Shown: positions 53,809 through 62,824, counted from the first letter of the stretch. The stretch: 64,000 nucleotides of DNA from Chryseobacterium gleum (GCA_945897805.1 CAMDFX010000004.1:1-64000), one strand, 5' to 3'. Program-made: numbers and translations. The notes: a model not told the origin generated them from the letters alone.

Positions 53809-55221
53809 ATGGAAAATATTCACAACGAGGAGGAGGATAATTCTTTCAGAGATAGTATTGGTACAATCAATGAATCGGGCAAAAGAAATTGGGTTTATGC
53901 GCAAAAACCGAAAGGGAGACTCTACAATAAAAGAACAATTGTAAGTGTTTTTTACTTGATTTTATTTTTCTGGTTGCCGTTTGTGAGAGTGAACGGAGAT
54001 CCATTTTTTCTTTTCAATGTTTTAGAAAGAAGATTCATCTTTTTTGGCGTAACATTCTGGCCCCAAGACTTCTTTATTTTCGGTCTTGGAATGCTTGTTT
54101 TCATTGTCTTTGTCGTACTTTTTACCGTAGTTTTTGGTCGGGTTTTTTGTGGTTGGGTTTGTCCCCAAACAATCTTCATGGAAATGGTTTTTCGCCGGGT
54201 TGAATACTGGATTGAAGGAGATGCTTCTCACCAAAGAGCGCTTGATAAAGCACCTTATAACAATGAGAAAATCATCAAGAAAACAGCAAAACACCTTTCC
54301 TTTTTCTTGATTTCGTTTTTGATTGCGAATACATTTTTAGCGTATGTAATCGGAACGGAGGAGTTATTCAAAATCATTCAAGAGCCAGTCAAAATGCACG
54401 TGGGTGGTTTCTCAGCTTTGTTGCTCTTTACAGTGATTTTCTATGCCGTTTATACTTGGTTTCGTGAGCAAGTTTGCCTAATTATTTGTCCTTATGGACG
54501 ATTACAAGGAGTGATGACCGATAGAAATTCAATCTTAGTTGCCTACGATTATTTAAGAGGCGAACCAAGAGGGAAATTTTCTAAAAACAAAGAAAATACA
54601 AAAGGTGATTGCATTGATTGTTTTCAATGTGTGAAAGTTTGTCCAGTGGCAATTGACATAAGAAATGGAACACAGCTGGAATGCACAAATTGCACCGCTT
54701 GCATCGATGTTTGCAACCACATGATGGAAAGTATTGGTTCTCCAAAAGGATTGATTCGCTATGCATCAGAGGAAGGAATCGCGAAAGGCGAAAAGTTGAG
54801 ATTTACGGCAAGAATTAAAGCTTACACGTTCGTTTTGATTGTTTTAATGGGAATTTTAGCAGTCTTATTAATCACGCGAAGGGATGTGGATGTTACCATT
54901 CTGCGAACACCAGGTATGTTGTTTCAAGAGTATGACTCTGAGCACATTAGTAATTTGTACAATATCAAATTATTAAATAAAACACACAAAGATATTTCAG
55001 TCAAATTGAAATTAGAAGCCCTGAAAGGCGAAATCGAAATGATTGGAAAAGATGTTGTTATCAAAAAAGTTTCCAAAGCGGAAAGTTCTTTCTTCATTAT
55101 TCTACCAAAGAAAGCGATTCACGATAGAAAAACGCCGATTTTGGTTAATATTTATTCAGGCAAAGAAAAGCTGCAAACAGTGAAAACAACTTTTCTGGGG
55201 CCAATTACTTTAAAACATTAA
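53809..55221 (+). CDS. ccoG: cbb3 oxidase accessory protein CcoG (FixG/RdxA)
   Basis: The 470-aa membrane ferredoxin-like protein reduces copper for oxidase assembly. It has about five hydrophobic segments, the membrane-proximal VFCGWVCPQTIFMEMVFRRV (about 112-131), and two 4Fe-4S cysteine sets: CIDCFQCVKVCP (about 268-279) and CTNCTACIDVCN (about 292-303). The C-terminal ~110 residues form an Ig-like FixG domain. It precedes ccoH by 3 bp. Confidence 0.94.
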   Translation: MENIHNEEEDNSFRDSIGTINESGKRNWVYAQKPKGRLYNKRTIVSVFYLILFFWLPFVRVNGDPFFLFNVLERRFIFFGVTFWPQDFFIFGLGMLVFIVFVVLFTVVFGRVFCGWVCPQTIFMEMVFRRVEYWIEGDASHQRALDKAPYNNEKIIKKTAKHLSFFLISFLIANTFLAYVIGTEELFKIIQEPVKMHVGGFSALLLFTVIFYAVYTWFREQVCLIICPYGRLQGVMTDRNSILVAYDYLRGEPRGKFSKNKENTKGDCIDCFQCVKVCPVAIDIRNGTQLECTNCTACIDVCNHMMESIGSPKGLIRYASEEGIAKGEKLRFTARIKAYTFVLIVLMGILAVLLITRRDVDVTILRTPGMLFQEYDSEHISNLYNIKLLNKTHKDISVKLKLEALKGEIEMIGKDVVIKKVSKAESSFFIILPKKAIHDRKTPILVNIYSGKEKLQTVKTTFLGPITLKH

Positions 55222-55224
55222 GTT

Positions 55225-55662
55225 ATGAGTTGGGGAGTAAAAATCACCATGCTGTATACTGGATTTGTGCTGCTAATAGCAACCATGGTCAGCTTGTCAA
55301 TTAGCCAAAAAGTTGATTTAGTATCGAAAGATTATTACGAGCAAGAATTGCAGTTCCAAAATAAAATTAATCTAATGGATAGAACTAGGTTGTTGAGCGA
55401 ACAATTGTCTTGGCAAGTGCAAAACGATGAATTGGTGTTGGATTTTCCAGATCAATTCAAAGGACAACAAACGAGTGGAAAAGTATTTTTCTTCCGTCCT
55501 TCTGATGCTGTTTTGGATAAAAATTTTGAACTTCAAACAGATACTTTGAATACAAAAAGTAAATCGATTAAAAAATTGAAAAGCGGCTTGTATAAAATAC
55601 AAATCAATTGGGAGGTTGAAAATATTCAATATTACAACGAAGGATTTATCCAAATTAAGTAA
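55225..55662 (+). CDS. ccoH: FixH family protein (CcoH)
   Basis: The 145-aa protein has one N-terminal helix (about 5-28) followed by a periplasmic beta domain. MSWGVKITMLYTGFV and VSKDYYEQELQFQ near residue 32-50 are typical of FixH/CcoH, which helps cbb3 oxidase assembly. It lies between ccoG and the safE-like gene with only 2-3 bp on each side, so translation is coupled. Confidence 0.9.
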   Translation: MSWGVKITMLYTGFVLLIATMVSLSISQKVDLVSKDYYEQELQFQNKINLMDRTRLLSEQLSWQVQNDELVLDFPDQFKGQQTSGKVFFFRPSDAVLDKNFELQTDTLNTKSKSIKKLKSGLYKIQINWEVENIQYYNEGFIQIK

Positions 55663-55664
55663 AA

Positions 55665-56381
55665 ATGTTTTTTCTCGCAGCATTGTCACTTGGCTTTTTA
55701 GGTAGTTTTCACTGTGTGGGAATGTGCGGACCTATTGCATTGACGATTCCTGTGAAACGTAGTTCGAAACTTTCCGTTTTTGCAGGAAGCTTGATTTACA
55801 ACGCAGGAAGAGTTGCCACTTATGCATTTCTAGGAACACTTTTCGGACTTTTAGGTCAAGGATTTGCGATGGCTGGCTGGCAAAGTTTTCTTTCGCTCAC
55901 ACTTGGATCGTTGATTTTAATTTTTCTTTTCGTTCCAAAGATCAAATTTATCAAGCAAAGCAATGGAATTTTGATGATGTTTTTGGGGAAAATCAAGAGC
56001 AATATTAGTCAACTTTTTGGCCAGAATACCAAAGAAGCGCTATTTTTCATTGGCGTTTTGAATGGTTTGCTTCCCTGCGGTTTGGTCTATTTGGGAATTG
56101 CTGGATCAATTGCGACTGGAAATGCATTTTCAGGTGCCTTGTTTATGGTTGGTTTTGGTTTAGGAACCATTCCTGCAATGATGACATTGACTGCAATACG
56201 AGATTTTATCAGTATTAAATTCAGAGAAAATGTGCGCAAAGCAGTTCCAGCATTTGTTGGAATCATGGCGCTTTTACTTATTCTTCGTGGTCTCAATTTG
56301 GGAATTCCTTATGTGAGTCCTGAGGCGAAAGTGAGTCCTAAAACTGGAATAATTGTTCATCAAGTTTGTCACAAAATTTAG
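55665..56381 (+). CDS. SafE/UreH-like membrane protein of the cbb3 cluster
   Basis: The 238-aa protein has six hydrophobic helices. The first contains GFLGSFHCVGMCGPIAL, the conserved opening of the sulfite exporter TauE/SafE (UreH-like, DsbD-related) group. Genes of this group regularly follow ccoH and are thought to help copper or oxidase assembly rather than sulfite export. The conserved cysteines of the first helix (Cys17 and Cys21) could handle thiols or copper. It is the last gene of the cco operon. Confidence 0.88.
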   Translation: MFFLAALSLGFLGSFHCVGMCGPIALTIPVKRSSKLSVFAGSLIYNAGRVATYAFLGTLFGLLGQGFAMAGWQSFLSLTLGSLILIFLFVPKIKFIKQSNGILMMFLGKIKSNISQLFGQNTKEALFFIGVLNGLLPCGLVYLGIAGSIATGNAFSGALFMVGFGLGTIPAMMTLTAIRDFISIKFRENVRKAVPAFVGIMALLLILRGLNLGIPYVSPEAKVSPKTGIIVHQVCHKI

Positions 56382-56451
56382 TGTTTTACAAATTCACTTT
56401 TTGTTTTGGGTAAAATGCACCAGAGCGGAGGTGAAATTTTGAAAATGCTGA

Positions 56452-56481
56452 TAAGTGTTGCTTAACCGTTAGAAACACTTA
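56452..56481. repeat. Hairpin repeat with conserved loop, copy 2
   Basis: taagtgtt (56452-56459) pairs with aacactta (56474-56481). The loop contains TTAACCGTTAG, as in the copy at 44424-44452. It lies 70 bp after the end of the cco operon. With no T run after it, it is not a simple terminator. Confidence 0.65.
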
Positions 56482-56625
56482 CACCCCTTATCATACTCAG
56501 TATTTCGAAATAAAACACGCTGTTTTTTTTGCAATCCAAAACGCTTAAACGCGTTTTTTTGATTTTTAAATTAACTTTATTGCATCAATTCAAATCGCAA
56601 ATCAAAGCGAGACCAATACTTTAGA

Positions 56626-57369
56626 ATGGAACATTTGATTTATTTTATATTATTAGCTTTATTGGCTGAAATTTTAGGAACAGTCGGTGGTTTTGGTTCT
56701 TCATTATTTTTTGTTCCCATTGCTGGATTTTTCTTGGATTTCGATTCTGTGTTAGGAATTACCGCTTTGTTTCATCTTTCCAGTAATCTTTCTAAAATCG
56801 CCATATTCCGAAAAGGCGTTGATAAACAATTGATCATAAGAATTGGAATTCCCGCAGTGGCATTTGTCATTTTAGGCGCTGTTTTGAGCAAATATTTAGA
56901 CACTAAAATCTTGCAGTTTTCACTTGCCATTTTTTTGATTTTAATGAGTTCAATTTTATTGGTTTTCAAAAGCTTGGTGTTGAAACCAACCAAATTCAAC
57001 GCAATTACTGGCGGCGCACTTTCCGGAGTCACTGCAGGTTTGTTGGGCACAGGTGGCGCAATTCGTGGATTGACATTGGCTGCTTTTAATCTCAAAAAGG
57101 AAATTTTCATCGCGACATCTGCCGTCATTGATTTGGGAATTGATTTCAGTAGGAGCGTGGTTTATGTTTCAAACGGATACGTGCACAAACATGATTTGTA
57201 TTTGATTCCGATTTTATTGGTGGTCAGTTTACTGGGAACATTAATAGGTAAAAAAGCATTGAATTTATTTTCTGATAAACAATTCAAATTCATCGTTTTG
57301 GGATTGATTTTATTGGTTGGGCTGGTATCGTTTGTGAAATCAGTTTTTCCAACGCTGTTGAGTTTTTAA
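56626..57369 (+). CDS. Sulfite exporter TauE/SafE family membrane protein
   Basis: The 247-aa polytopic protein has about seven to eight helices and the two glycine-rich repeats of the TauE/SafE family: LGTVGGFGSSLFFVP near 17-31 and TGGALSGVTAGLLGTGGAIRG-like sequence near 125-146. These transporters move organosulfur or sulfite-like anions; the substrate here is unknown. It is separated from the cco operon by 244 bp and the hairpin repeat, so it is probably transcribed alone. Its stop is 1 bp from that of the convergent DUF2797 gene. Confidence 0.85.
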   Translation: MEHLIYFILLALLAEILGTVGGFGSSLFFVPIAGFFLDFDSVLGITALFHLSSNLSKIAIFRKGVDKQLIIRIGIPAVAFVILGAVLSKYLDTKILQFSLAIFLILMSSILLVFKSLVLKPTKFNAITGGALSGVTAGLLGTGGAIRGLTLAAFNLKKEIFIATSAVIDLGIDFSRSVVYVSNGYVHKHDLYLIPILLVVSLLGTLIGKKALNLFSDKQFKFIVLGLILLVGLVSFVKSVFPTLLSF

Positions 57370-57370
57370 C

Positions 57371-58171
57371 TTAATCAAAACTCAATTCCACAATATACCC
57401 AGTATGCTTGCGAATATTCAAAACCGCGCCATTTTCAAAAATCAAATATTGACCTTTGATTCCCATTAATTTTCCTTCAATCGTATTTTCTTTGTCGAAA
57501 CCAACACTTTTTACTGAAGTTGGATACGTTTCGACTGGAAAATGCAAGGTTTCAATTTCATCGTCTTCGGTGAAAAATGCCATTAAATCTGCCGGCAAAA
57601 TTTCTTCTAGGCGCCATTTTTCCTCCACCAAATCGATGCTTTCATCTTGTTTGTTTTGCAGCATATTGCGCCAATTGGTTTTATCGGTGAAATAATCTTT
57701 CAAGGCAACTTCTAGCACGCCGGCATAATATCTATTGGGTGTTTCGGCAATTTTGATCGCTGAACTTGCGCCTTGGTCGATCCAGCGCGTAGGAATTTGT
57801 GTTGATCGCGTGACACCAACTTTCACCACATCAGACGCAGCGAAATAAACAAAATGTGGTTGATTGTGGTTGCGGTTTTCCCACTCAATATCGCGTCCTT
57901 CGCCCAAATGTGCGCGACACAATTCTGGTCTCAAAATGCAATCTGCCGCTTCTGGTGCTTTCAAATAGCAAGTGTAGCAAAATCCTTGGCTAAACGATTT
58001 TTTCGTTGGTTTTCCGCAAGAAATACATTGAATTCCGCCGTACCACGAAAGTTTTATTTGCTTGCCAATCAATGCGTTCATGTCAATGGAAACATCTAAA
58101 TCCAAGCTATATTGAATGGGTTCGGCTAATGTAACCGACATTTTATGAAGTTGACCAATGTGTGATTGCAT
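57371..58171 (-). CDS. DUF2797 family protein
   Basis: The 266-aa protein has a treble-clef-like zinc finger (CISCGKPTKKSF and FCYTCYLKAPEA, about 50-75), a Cys-His pair (ELCRAHLG, about 83-90) and a GIY-YIG-like region with FVYFAASDVVKVGVTR and RWIDQGAS (about 107-135). These are the marks of DUF2797. Its function is unknown; nucleic-acid binding or cleavage is suggested by the fold. Its ATG overlaps the ABC-F stop codon by one base (TAATG on the minus strand), so translation is probably coupled. Confidence 0.86.
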   Translation of the reverse strand: MQSHIGQLHKMSVTLAEPIQYSLDLDVSIDMNALIGKQIKLSWYGGIQCISCGKPTKKSFSQGFCYTCYLKAPEAADCILRPELCRAHLGEGRDIEWENRNHNQPHFVYFAASDVVKVGVTRSTQIPTRWIDQGASSAIKIAETPNRYYAGVLEVALKDYFTDKTNWRNMLQNKQDESIDLVEEKWRLEEILPADLMAFFTEDDEIETLHFPVETYPTSVKSVGFDKENTIEGKLMGIKGQYLIFENGAVLNIRKHTGYIVELSFD

Positions 58172-60114
58172 TATTTCAAATTATCTAAATCTTCCACCGC
58201 TTGCTCCCAAACGAGCATTGTTTCGTCCAATTGCTTTTTTGCATCAGCATAATCTGCCAACATTTTCGCTGAATTTGCTTCATTCGTATAATCCAAAGTC
58301 AATAAAACTTCATCCATTTTCGCAATCTTTGTTTCCAAAGCGGCAATCATTTCTTCTGATTTCTTGATTTGATTCTGAAATTGTGTGCGTTTGCGTTTCA
58401 ATTCTTTTTGTTCTTCGAATGAAACTGGCTCTTTGACCACTTTTTCTTCCACTTTTACCACCTCTTTCACCGTTGGTTTCAGGGTGTTTTTAGCGTCTGC
58501 ATCTGGGGAAGACATTTTCATAGCCAAATATTCTTTCACGTCGTAATGGTGAATTTTCAGCGTTTTATCCTGAATGTCCCAAATACGATTCGTCAATCCA
58601 TTTAAAAATTCACGGTCGTGAGAAACCACAATGAATGTTCCTTCATAATCAATCAACGCGCGTTTCAAAACTTCCTTGCTTTGAATGTCTAAGTGGTTCG
58701 TTGGCTCATCGAGAATCAAGAAATTACAAGGACTCAACAACAATTGACACAAGGCCAAACGGGTTCTTTCTCCTCCTGAAAGTACGCCGACTTTTTTGTC
58801 GATGTCTTCACCAGAAAACAAAAAAGTTCCCAAAATGCTGCGTAAATCTTTCCTGATTTCACCTTCAGCAATGTCGTCAACAGTTTCGTAAATCGTTTTG
58901 TTGACATCTAATTTTTCTGCTTGATCTTGCGCGAAATAGGTAATTTGCACATTGTGACCATATTCCATTACACCTTCACCTTCAATGGTTTTCATCACCA
59001 ATTTCAGTAAAGTGGATTTACCAACGCCATTGGGTCCAAGCAAAGCGATTTTTTCTCCACGACCAACGGTAATGTTGATGTTTTTGAAAAGTTGTTTGTC
59101 GCCATACGTTTTTCCCGCATCTTTCATTTCCAAAATCCATTTTCCAGGCTGAATACTCAGTGGAAATTGCATTTTCATTTTGGCAATGGCATTGCTTTCA
59201 ATTTCAATGATTTCGGTTTTATCCAATTTTTTAATCAACGATTGCGCAAAAGAAGCTTTGTTTTTCTTCGCACGGAACTTGTCGATCAATTCTTTGGTGT
59301 GCTTGATGTCTTTTTCTTGTTGCTTTTTGGCATTCACCAACAGCGCCAGTTCTTCTTCACGTTTTTCTTTGTAACGAGAATAATTGTAAGGATAATCCCA
59401 AACTCTTCCTTGCGAAATTTCCAATGTTCGTTTCGTTACATTGTCCAAAAACAAACGGTCGTGTGAAATTACAATTACTGCGCCTTCGAACTTTTGCAAG
59501 TAGTTTTCCAACCACGAAATGGAAATGATATCCAAGTGATTGGTTGGCTCATCGAGCAAAATAATATCTGGTTGATTGACCAAAATTTTCGCCAATTCAG
59601 CACGCATTTTCCAACCACCGGAGAAGGAGGAAAGCGGTTTGTCAAAGTCGGACGGAAAAAAGCCTAAACCTTCTAAAGTCGCAGTAATTTTCTCTTCCCA
59701 TTGGAAACCTTCGTGCAGATTAAATAGGTCGTTGACATCGTTTAATTCGTCCAGCAAAGCCAAATATGAATCGGCTTCATAATCTGTACGCGCCACTAAA
59801 TCGTGGTTAATTTGGTCTAATCGTGTGCGTAAACTGTTCAACAATTCATTTGAGAAATTCAAATAATCGAAAACAGATTTGGTGGTATCGATTTTAATAT
59901 CTTGGGTCAAAAATCCAATGGTTGAATCTTTGGGTCTGTGAATTTTTCCTTCGGAAGGCTTTTCCCAATCGGCAATCAACTTCAAAAGGGTTGATTTTCC
60001 TGCGCCATTTTTGCCCGCAAGTCCGATTTTATCACCTTTATTGATTTGTAATGTTATGTCTTTAAACAAAAAACCTTGAGGAAGAAAGACCCCAAGTTGC
60101 TCTAAATTAATCAT
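58171..60114 (-). CDS. ABC-F family ATPase (ribosome-associated)
   Basis: The 647-aa protein has two ABC domains without membrane segments. Domain 1 has Walker A GKNGAGKST (about 35-43), signature SGGWKMR and Walker B LLDEPTNHLD. Domain 2 has GPNGVGKST, signature SGGERTR and LILDEPTNHLD. The interdomain linker (about 230-310) is charged and helical, and the C terminus is a coiled coil. ABC-F proteins act on the ribosomal E site to relieve stalling or give antibiotic resistance; no resistance specificity is clear here. The start at 60114 (MINLEQLGVFL) is preferred over a Met 14 codons upstream. Confidence 0.93.
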   Translation of the reverse strand: MINLEQLGVFLPQGFLFKDITLQINKGDKIGLAGKNGAGKSTLLKLIADWEKPSEGKIHRPKDSTIGFLTQDIKIDTTKSVFDYLNFSNELLNSLRTRLDQINHDLVARTDYEADSYLALLDELNDVNDLFNLHEGFQWEEKITATLEGLGFFPSDFDKPLSSFSGGWKMRAELAKILVNQPDIILLDEPTNHLDIISISWLENYLQKFEGAVIVISHDRLFLDNVTKRTLEISQGRVWDYPYNYSRYKEKREEELALLVNAKKQQEKDIKHTKELIDKFRAKKNKASFAQSLIKKLDKTEIIEIESNAIAKMKMQFPLSIQPGKWILEMKDAGKTYGDKQLFKNINITVGRGEKIALLGPNGVGKSTLLKLVMKTIEGEGVMEYGHNVQITYFAQDQAEKLDVNKTIYETVDDIAEGEIRKDLRSILGTFLFSGEDIDKKVGVLSGGERTRLALCQLLLSPCNFLILDEPTNHLDIQSKEVLKRALIDYEGTFIVVSHDREFLNGLTNRIWDIQDKTLKIHHYDVKEYLAMKMSSPDADAKNTLKPTVKEVVKVEEKVVKEPVSFEEQKELKRKRTQFQNQIKKSEEMIAALETKIAKMDEVLLTLDYTNEANSAKMLADYADAKKQLDETMLVWEQAVEDLDNLK

Positions 60115-60229
60115 GCCGCAAAGGTAGGGATTTTTTGATAGACCTGTTCGTGACACATGAGTTTAGTGTTGGTTTTTTAAATAAAAGTGATACAGATGCT
60201 AATATTAAAAAACAGAAATTTTGCATTGG

Positions 60230-60388
60230 TTGAGACACATTTAACGCATGGATTTGATGAGAAGCGGCACTGATTTGAGCTATTTACAAGAATTATTTGG
60301 ACACATTAGCAGTAAAACAACTAAGTTGTATAAACATGTGGTTGCGAAAAATATTCAAAACATAGTTTCTCCATTTGACAGTTTATGA
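60230..60388 (+). pseudogene. Tyrosine recombinase C-terminal remnant
   Basis: The frame ending in TGA at 60386-60388 encodes SGTDLSYLQELFGH, then SSKTTKLYKHV, and ends in SPFDSL. These are the catalytic His, the Tyr region and the C-terminal signature of XerC/D-like or integron-type recombinases. Upstream, TTGAGACAC (LRH, the HxxR box) at 60230-60238 is followed by a disrupted stretch with an in-frame TAA at 60242-60244, and a second frame (ACGCAT, TH) carries part of the missing box. The N-terminal part is gone. It differs from the intact recombinase at 60562, so it is an older relic. Confidence 0.75.
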
Positions 60389-60450
60389 ATAAATAGTATC
60401 TTTGAAATAAGGTCTCACAGAAACTAGACTTATACAACTGATTTTGGGTG

Positions 60451-60477
60451 TATAGGTCCCATTTTATGAGACCTATA
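60451..60477. repeat. Hairpin at the left end of the IS91-family element
   Basis: tataggtc (60451-60458) pairs with gacctata (60470-60477), followed inside by a mismatch, three more pairs and a 3-nt loop. Its right arm overlaps the left end sequence (from 60474). IS91 elements use subterminal hairpins at their ends, so this may be part of the active end. Confidence 0.45.
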
Positions 60478-60561
60478 AATAAGTTGAACTAAACCGCAAG
60501 CGGTAATCTGAAAAATTTAAAGATTGATAAGTTTAAAGTTTTAAACTTTAAATTTCATCAA

Positions 60562-61410
60562 ATGAAAAATCATTCAATTTTAGTTGAGCGTTTTATTAAT
60601 GAGCTCGAACTTCGTAATTACAGTCTATCCTCGATTAAGACTTACTCAGAACTTCTTTGTGTTTTGGAAAACAAGATAAATGAAGATTTATCCAAAATTA
60701 CTGTTGAAGATTTCAAGAAGTTTCTACATCTTAAAATGATGGTAGAAAAAGTATCTATTTCTTATGTTAATCAAAGTATTAGTGCTTTTAAGTTACTACA
60801 AACAAGTGTTTTAAATCGAGAATGGGAACATTTTAAAATTCAACGACCAAGAAGAGAACATAAGTTGCCTGTCGTTTTGTCTGTAAGTGAAGTTGAAAAA
60901 ATAATTGCTGTGACCACCAATGTTAAGCATAAAGCAATTTTGATGTTGGCGTATTCTGCTGGTTTACGAAAAATGGAAACCATCCAAATAAAACCGTCTG
61001 CGATTGATTCTGAACGAATGCAAGTACACGTAGTGCAAGGAAAAGGGAAAAAAGACAGATACACTATTTTGTCTCCCAAAGTCTTGGATTTTTTAAGGTT
61101 TTATTACAAATTAGAAAAACCAAGTGTTTATCTTTTTGAAGCCCAAGGAAATAAAGGTAAACCTCTAGCAGATAAAACAATTGATGCAATCATAAAAAAA
61201 AGTACAGTTAAAGCAGGAATAAAGAAAAATGTTTCTTTTCATACCTTAAGACATTCTTTTGCAACGCACTTATTGGAACAGGGAGTAAATTTGAGGTTAA
61301 TTCAGTCATTTTTGGGTCATAATTCACTTAAAACGACTTCGGTTTATTTACATGTTGCTAATATAAATCCATCAAGTGTACTTTCTCCTTTAGATACAAT
61401 GGTTTTTTAA
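60562..61410 (+). CDS. Tyrosine recombinase of the IS91-family element
   Basis: The 282-aa protein has a SAM-like N-terminal core-binding domain (about 4-85) and a catalytic domain (about 103-280). The full catalytic set is present: Arg136 (SAGLRKME), Lys near 163 (QGKGKKDR), His227-x-x-Arg230 (FHTLRHSF), His253 (FLGHNS) and Tyr262 (VYLHV). Its role may be to resolve transposition intermediates, as proposed for IS91 members with such a gene. It starts after an AT-rich inverted repeat and ends 10 bp before the transposase gene. Confidence 0.92.
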   Translation: MKNHSILVERFINELELRNYSLSSIKTYSELLCVLENKINEDLSKITVEDFKKFLHLKMMVEKVSISYVNQSISAFKLLQTSVLNREWEHFKIQRPRREHKLPVVLSVSEVEKIIAVTTNVKHKAILMLAYSAGLRKMETIQIKPSAIDSERMQVHVVQGKGKKDRYTILSPKVLDFLRFYYKLEKPSVYLFEAQGNKGKPLADKTIDAIIKKSTVKAGIKKNVSFHTLRHSFATHLLEQGVNLRLIQSFLGHNSLKTTSVYLHVANINPSSVLSPLDTMVF

Positions 61411-61420
61411 ATTCTCCATT

Positions 61421-62563
61421 ATGCAAAATAGAAAATTCAACCTTGAACTCTCTGATATTTTTAGTAGTCAAGAAACGAACGTTTTAGAGAATAATAAATT
61501 TTGTTCCAATCAGAAGAAAGCATTTTCAGATATCATTTCATGTAGAACAGCAAAACTTGGTGGGCATAAAATGAATTGTAATTCTTGTAAATATGTAAAA
61601 CAAGCTTACAACTCTTGCAGAAACAGGCATTGTAATAAATGTCAATTTGTTAGAAAAGCACAGTGGGTGGATAAATTAGCAAGTAATTTACCTCCTGTTA
61701 AACAATTTCATTTGGTTTTTACTATTCCAACCTGTTTGCATCGGCTGTTTTTATTAAATCAAGCAAAAGCATATGATTTATTATTTAAAGCAGCTGGTGA
61801 AAGTTTGATGCAAGTAGCTCAAAACACAAAATACTTGGGGGCACAAGCTGGCGCAGTCGCTGTTTTACATACTTGGGGGCAAACACTTACTTATCATCCA
61901 CACATTCATATGATTGTACCAGCTGGCGGTTTAAATGAAGATGCTACGGAATGGATTCCTGCCAATAAAAAATTTATCGTTCCCGTTAAGGTGCTAAGTG
62001 TGATTTTTAGAGCTTTACTTTGTAAACACTTGGAAAAAGCCATTGATAACGGTAAAATAAAACTTCCCCAGGATGCAACTAGTTTTAAAGAGCTAAAAGA
62101 TAAATGCTACAAAACAAATTGGGTAGTTTATGCTGAAAAGCCATTTTCATGTCCTGATAATTTGATTAATTATTTGGCAAATTATACGCATCGGGTAGCG
62201 ATTGCAAATGAACGATTAATTCAACAAGATCAGAACAACGTTACTTTTTGCTACAAAGACTATAAAAATGCAGGTGTAAAACGCACGCTTACTATAGATA
62301 AAATGGAGTTTATTCGACGTTTTTTACAACACGTTTTACCAAGTGGTTTTTGTAAAATCAGGTATTTTGGCTTTATGGCTATTTGTAACATTAAAACAAG
62401 GTTAAACGAATGCTTTAAACTCATCAATAAGGTCTCATTTTTACCTAGTTTAGTTGGATTAAATGCTTTTGAAGTACTTGAAGTTTTAACTAAAAAAGAT
62501 CCATTTTGTTGCCCAAAATGCAAAACAGGAAAACTGCTTCCTATATTAGCAAAACCAAGCTGA
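61421..62563 (+). CDS. IS91-family transposase
   Basis: The 380-aa rolling-circle transposase has an N-terminal zinc-binding region (CNSCKYVKQAYNSC, then HCNKC, about 53-74), the HUH motif HPHIH (159-163) and the catalytic tyrosines Tyr251 and Tyr255 (INYLANYTHR). The C terminus has a further CCPKCKTG cysteine pair. The protein looks full length and intact. It would nick one strand and move the element by a rolling-circle mechanism. Confidence 0.93.
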   Translation: MQNRKFNLELSDIFSSQETNVLENNKFCSNQKKAFSDIISCRTAKLGGHKMNCNSCKYVKQAYNSCRNRHCNKCQFVRKAQWVDKLASNLPPVKQFHLVFTIPTCLHRLFLLNQAKAYDLLFKAAGESLMQVAQNTKYLGAQAGAVAVLHTWGQTLTYHPHIHMIVPAGGLNEDATEWIPANKKFIVPVKVLSVIFRALLCKHLEKAIDNGKIKLPQDATSFKELKDKCYKTNWVVYAEKPFSCPDNLINYLANYTHRVAIANERLIQQDQNNVTFCYKDYKNAGVKRTLTIDKMEFIRRFLQHVLPSGFCKIRYFGFMAICNIKTRLNECFKLINKVSFLPSLVGLNAFEVLEVLTKKDPFCCPKCKTGKLLPILAKPS

Positions 62564-62800
62564 AAAAATTTAAAATAAAACGTTCTTTGTTTGTCAAAAT
62601 GAACTTGATTGATTTACCACAAAATCAAAACGGGAAAAGTATGTCTAATTTAAAAATACCGGCTAAGGAGTTGTTGATTCTTCTAAAAAACACTTGGAAT
62701 TAAATCAATAAAAGCAATGACTCATGGCTCAAATTGGACTTCAAAAAACAATTGAAACCTTAAAATGCCCATAGTCAAAAATCAAGTATCATGCTAAAAG
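62564..62800. other. Non-coding right part of the IS element
   Basis: AT-rich DNA between the transposase stop and the right end block. One 65-codon frame overlaps the transposase 3' end but has no family features and is not supported as a gene. No hairpin of note was found before the right end. Confidence 0.5.
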
Positions 62801-62824
62801 GGCTCAGTTCAACTTGGTTTTATA
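62801..62824. repeat. Right end of the IS element, inverted copy of the left end
   Basis: This stretch, read in reverse complement, is TATAAAACCAAGTTGAACTG-like and matches the left block (TATAAAT then AAGTTGAACT) at 60474-60490 with a short gap. The core of ten bases is identical. Confidence 0.55.

Larger units (their letters stand above)
60115..60561. other. Gene-free stretch between the ABC-F gene and the IS recombinase gene
   Basis: No intact gene lies here. It contains the recombinase remnant (60230-60388), a hairpin at 60451-60477 (tataggtc/gacctata), the short palindrome ccgcaagcgg near 60494-60503 and an AT-rich inverted repeat at 60532-60552 (tttaaagt/actttaaa). The last three lie at the presumed left end of the IS element. 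Confidence 0.6.
60474..62824 (+). mobile_element. IS91-family insertion sequence with tyrosine recombinase
   Basis: The roughly 2.35-kb unit holds a tyrosine recombinase gene and an HUH (Y2-type) transposase gene in the same direction, an arrangement known for a subgroup of the IS91 family. The ends are similar in inverted orientation: the left block 60474-60495 contains aagttgaact and the right block 62801-62824 contains agttcaactt, and flanking bases also partly match. IS91 elements usually lack terminal inverted repeats and insert beside a tetranucleotide without target duplication, so the exact boundaries are estimates. Confidence 0.72.

Noticed and set aside
60494-60503. ccgcaagcgg palindrome as an integron attachment site
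   Set aside because: It is only ten bases, no gene cassettes follow, and it fits the left end of the IS element better.
62506-62703. 65-codon frame at the transposase 3' end
   Set aside because: It overlaps the transposase out of frame and has no recognisable features.
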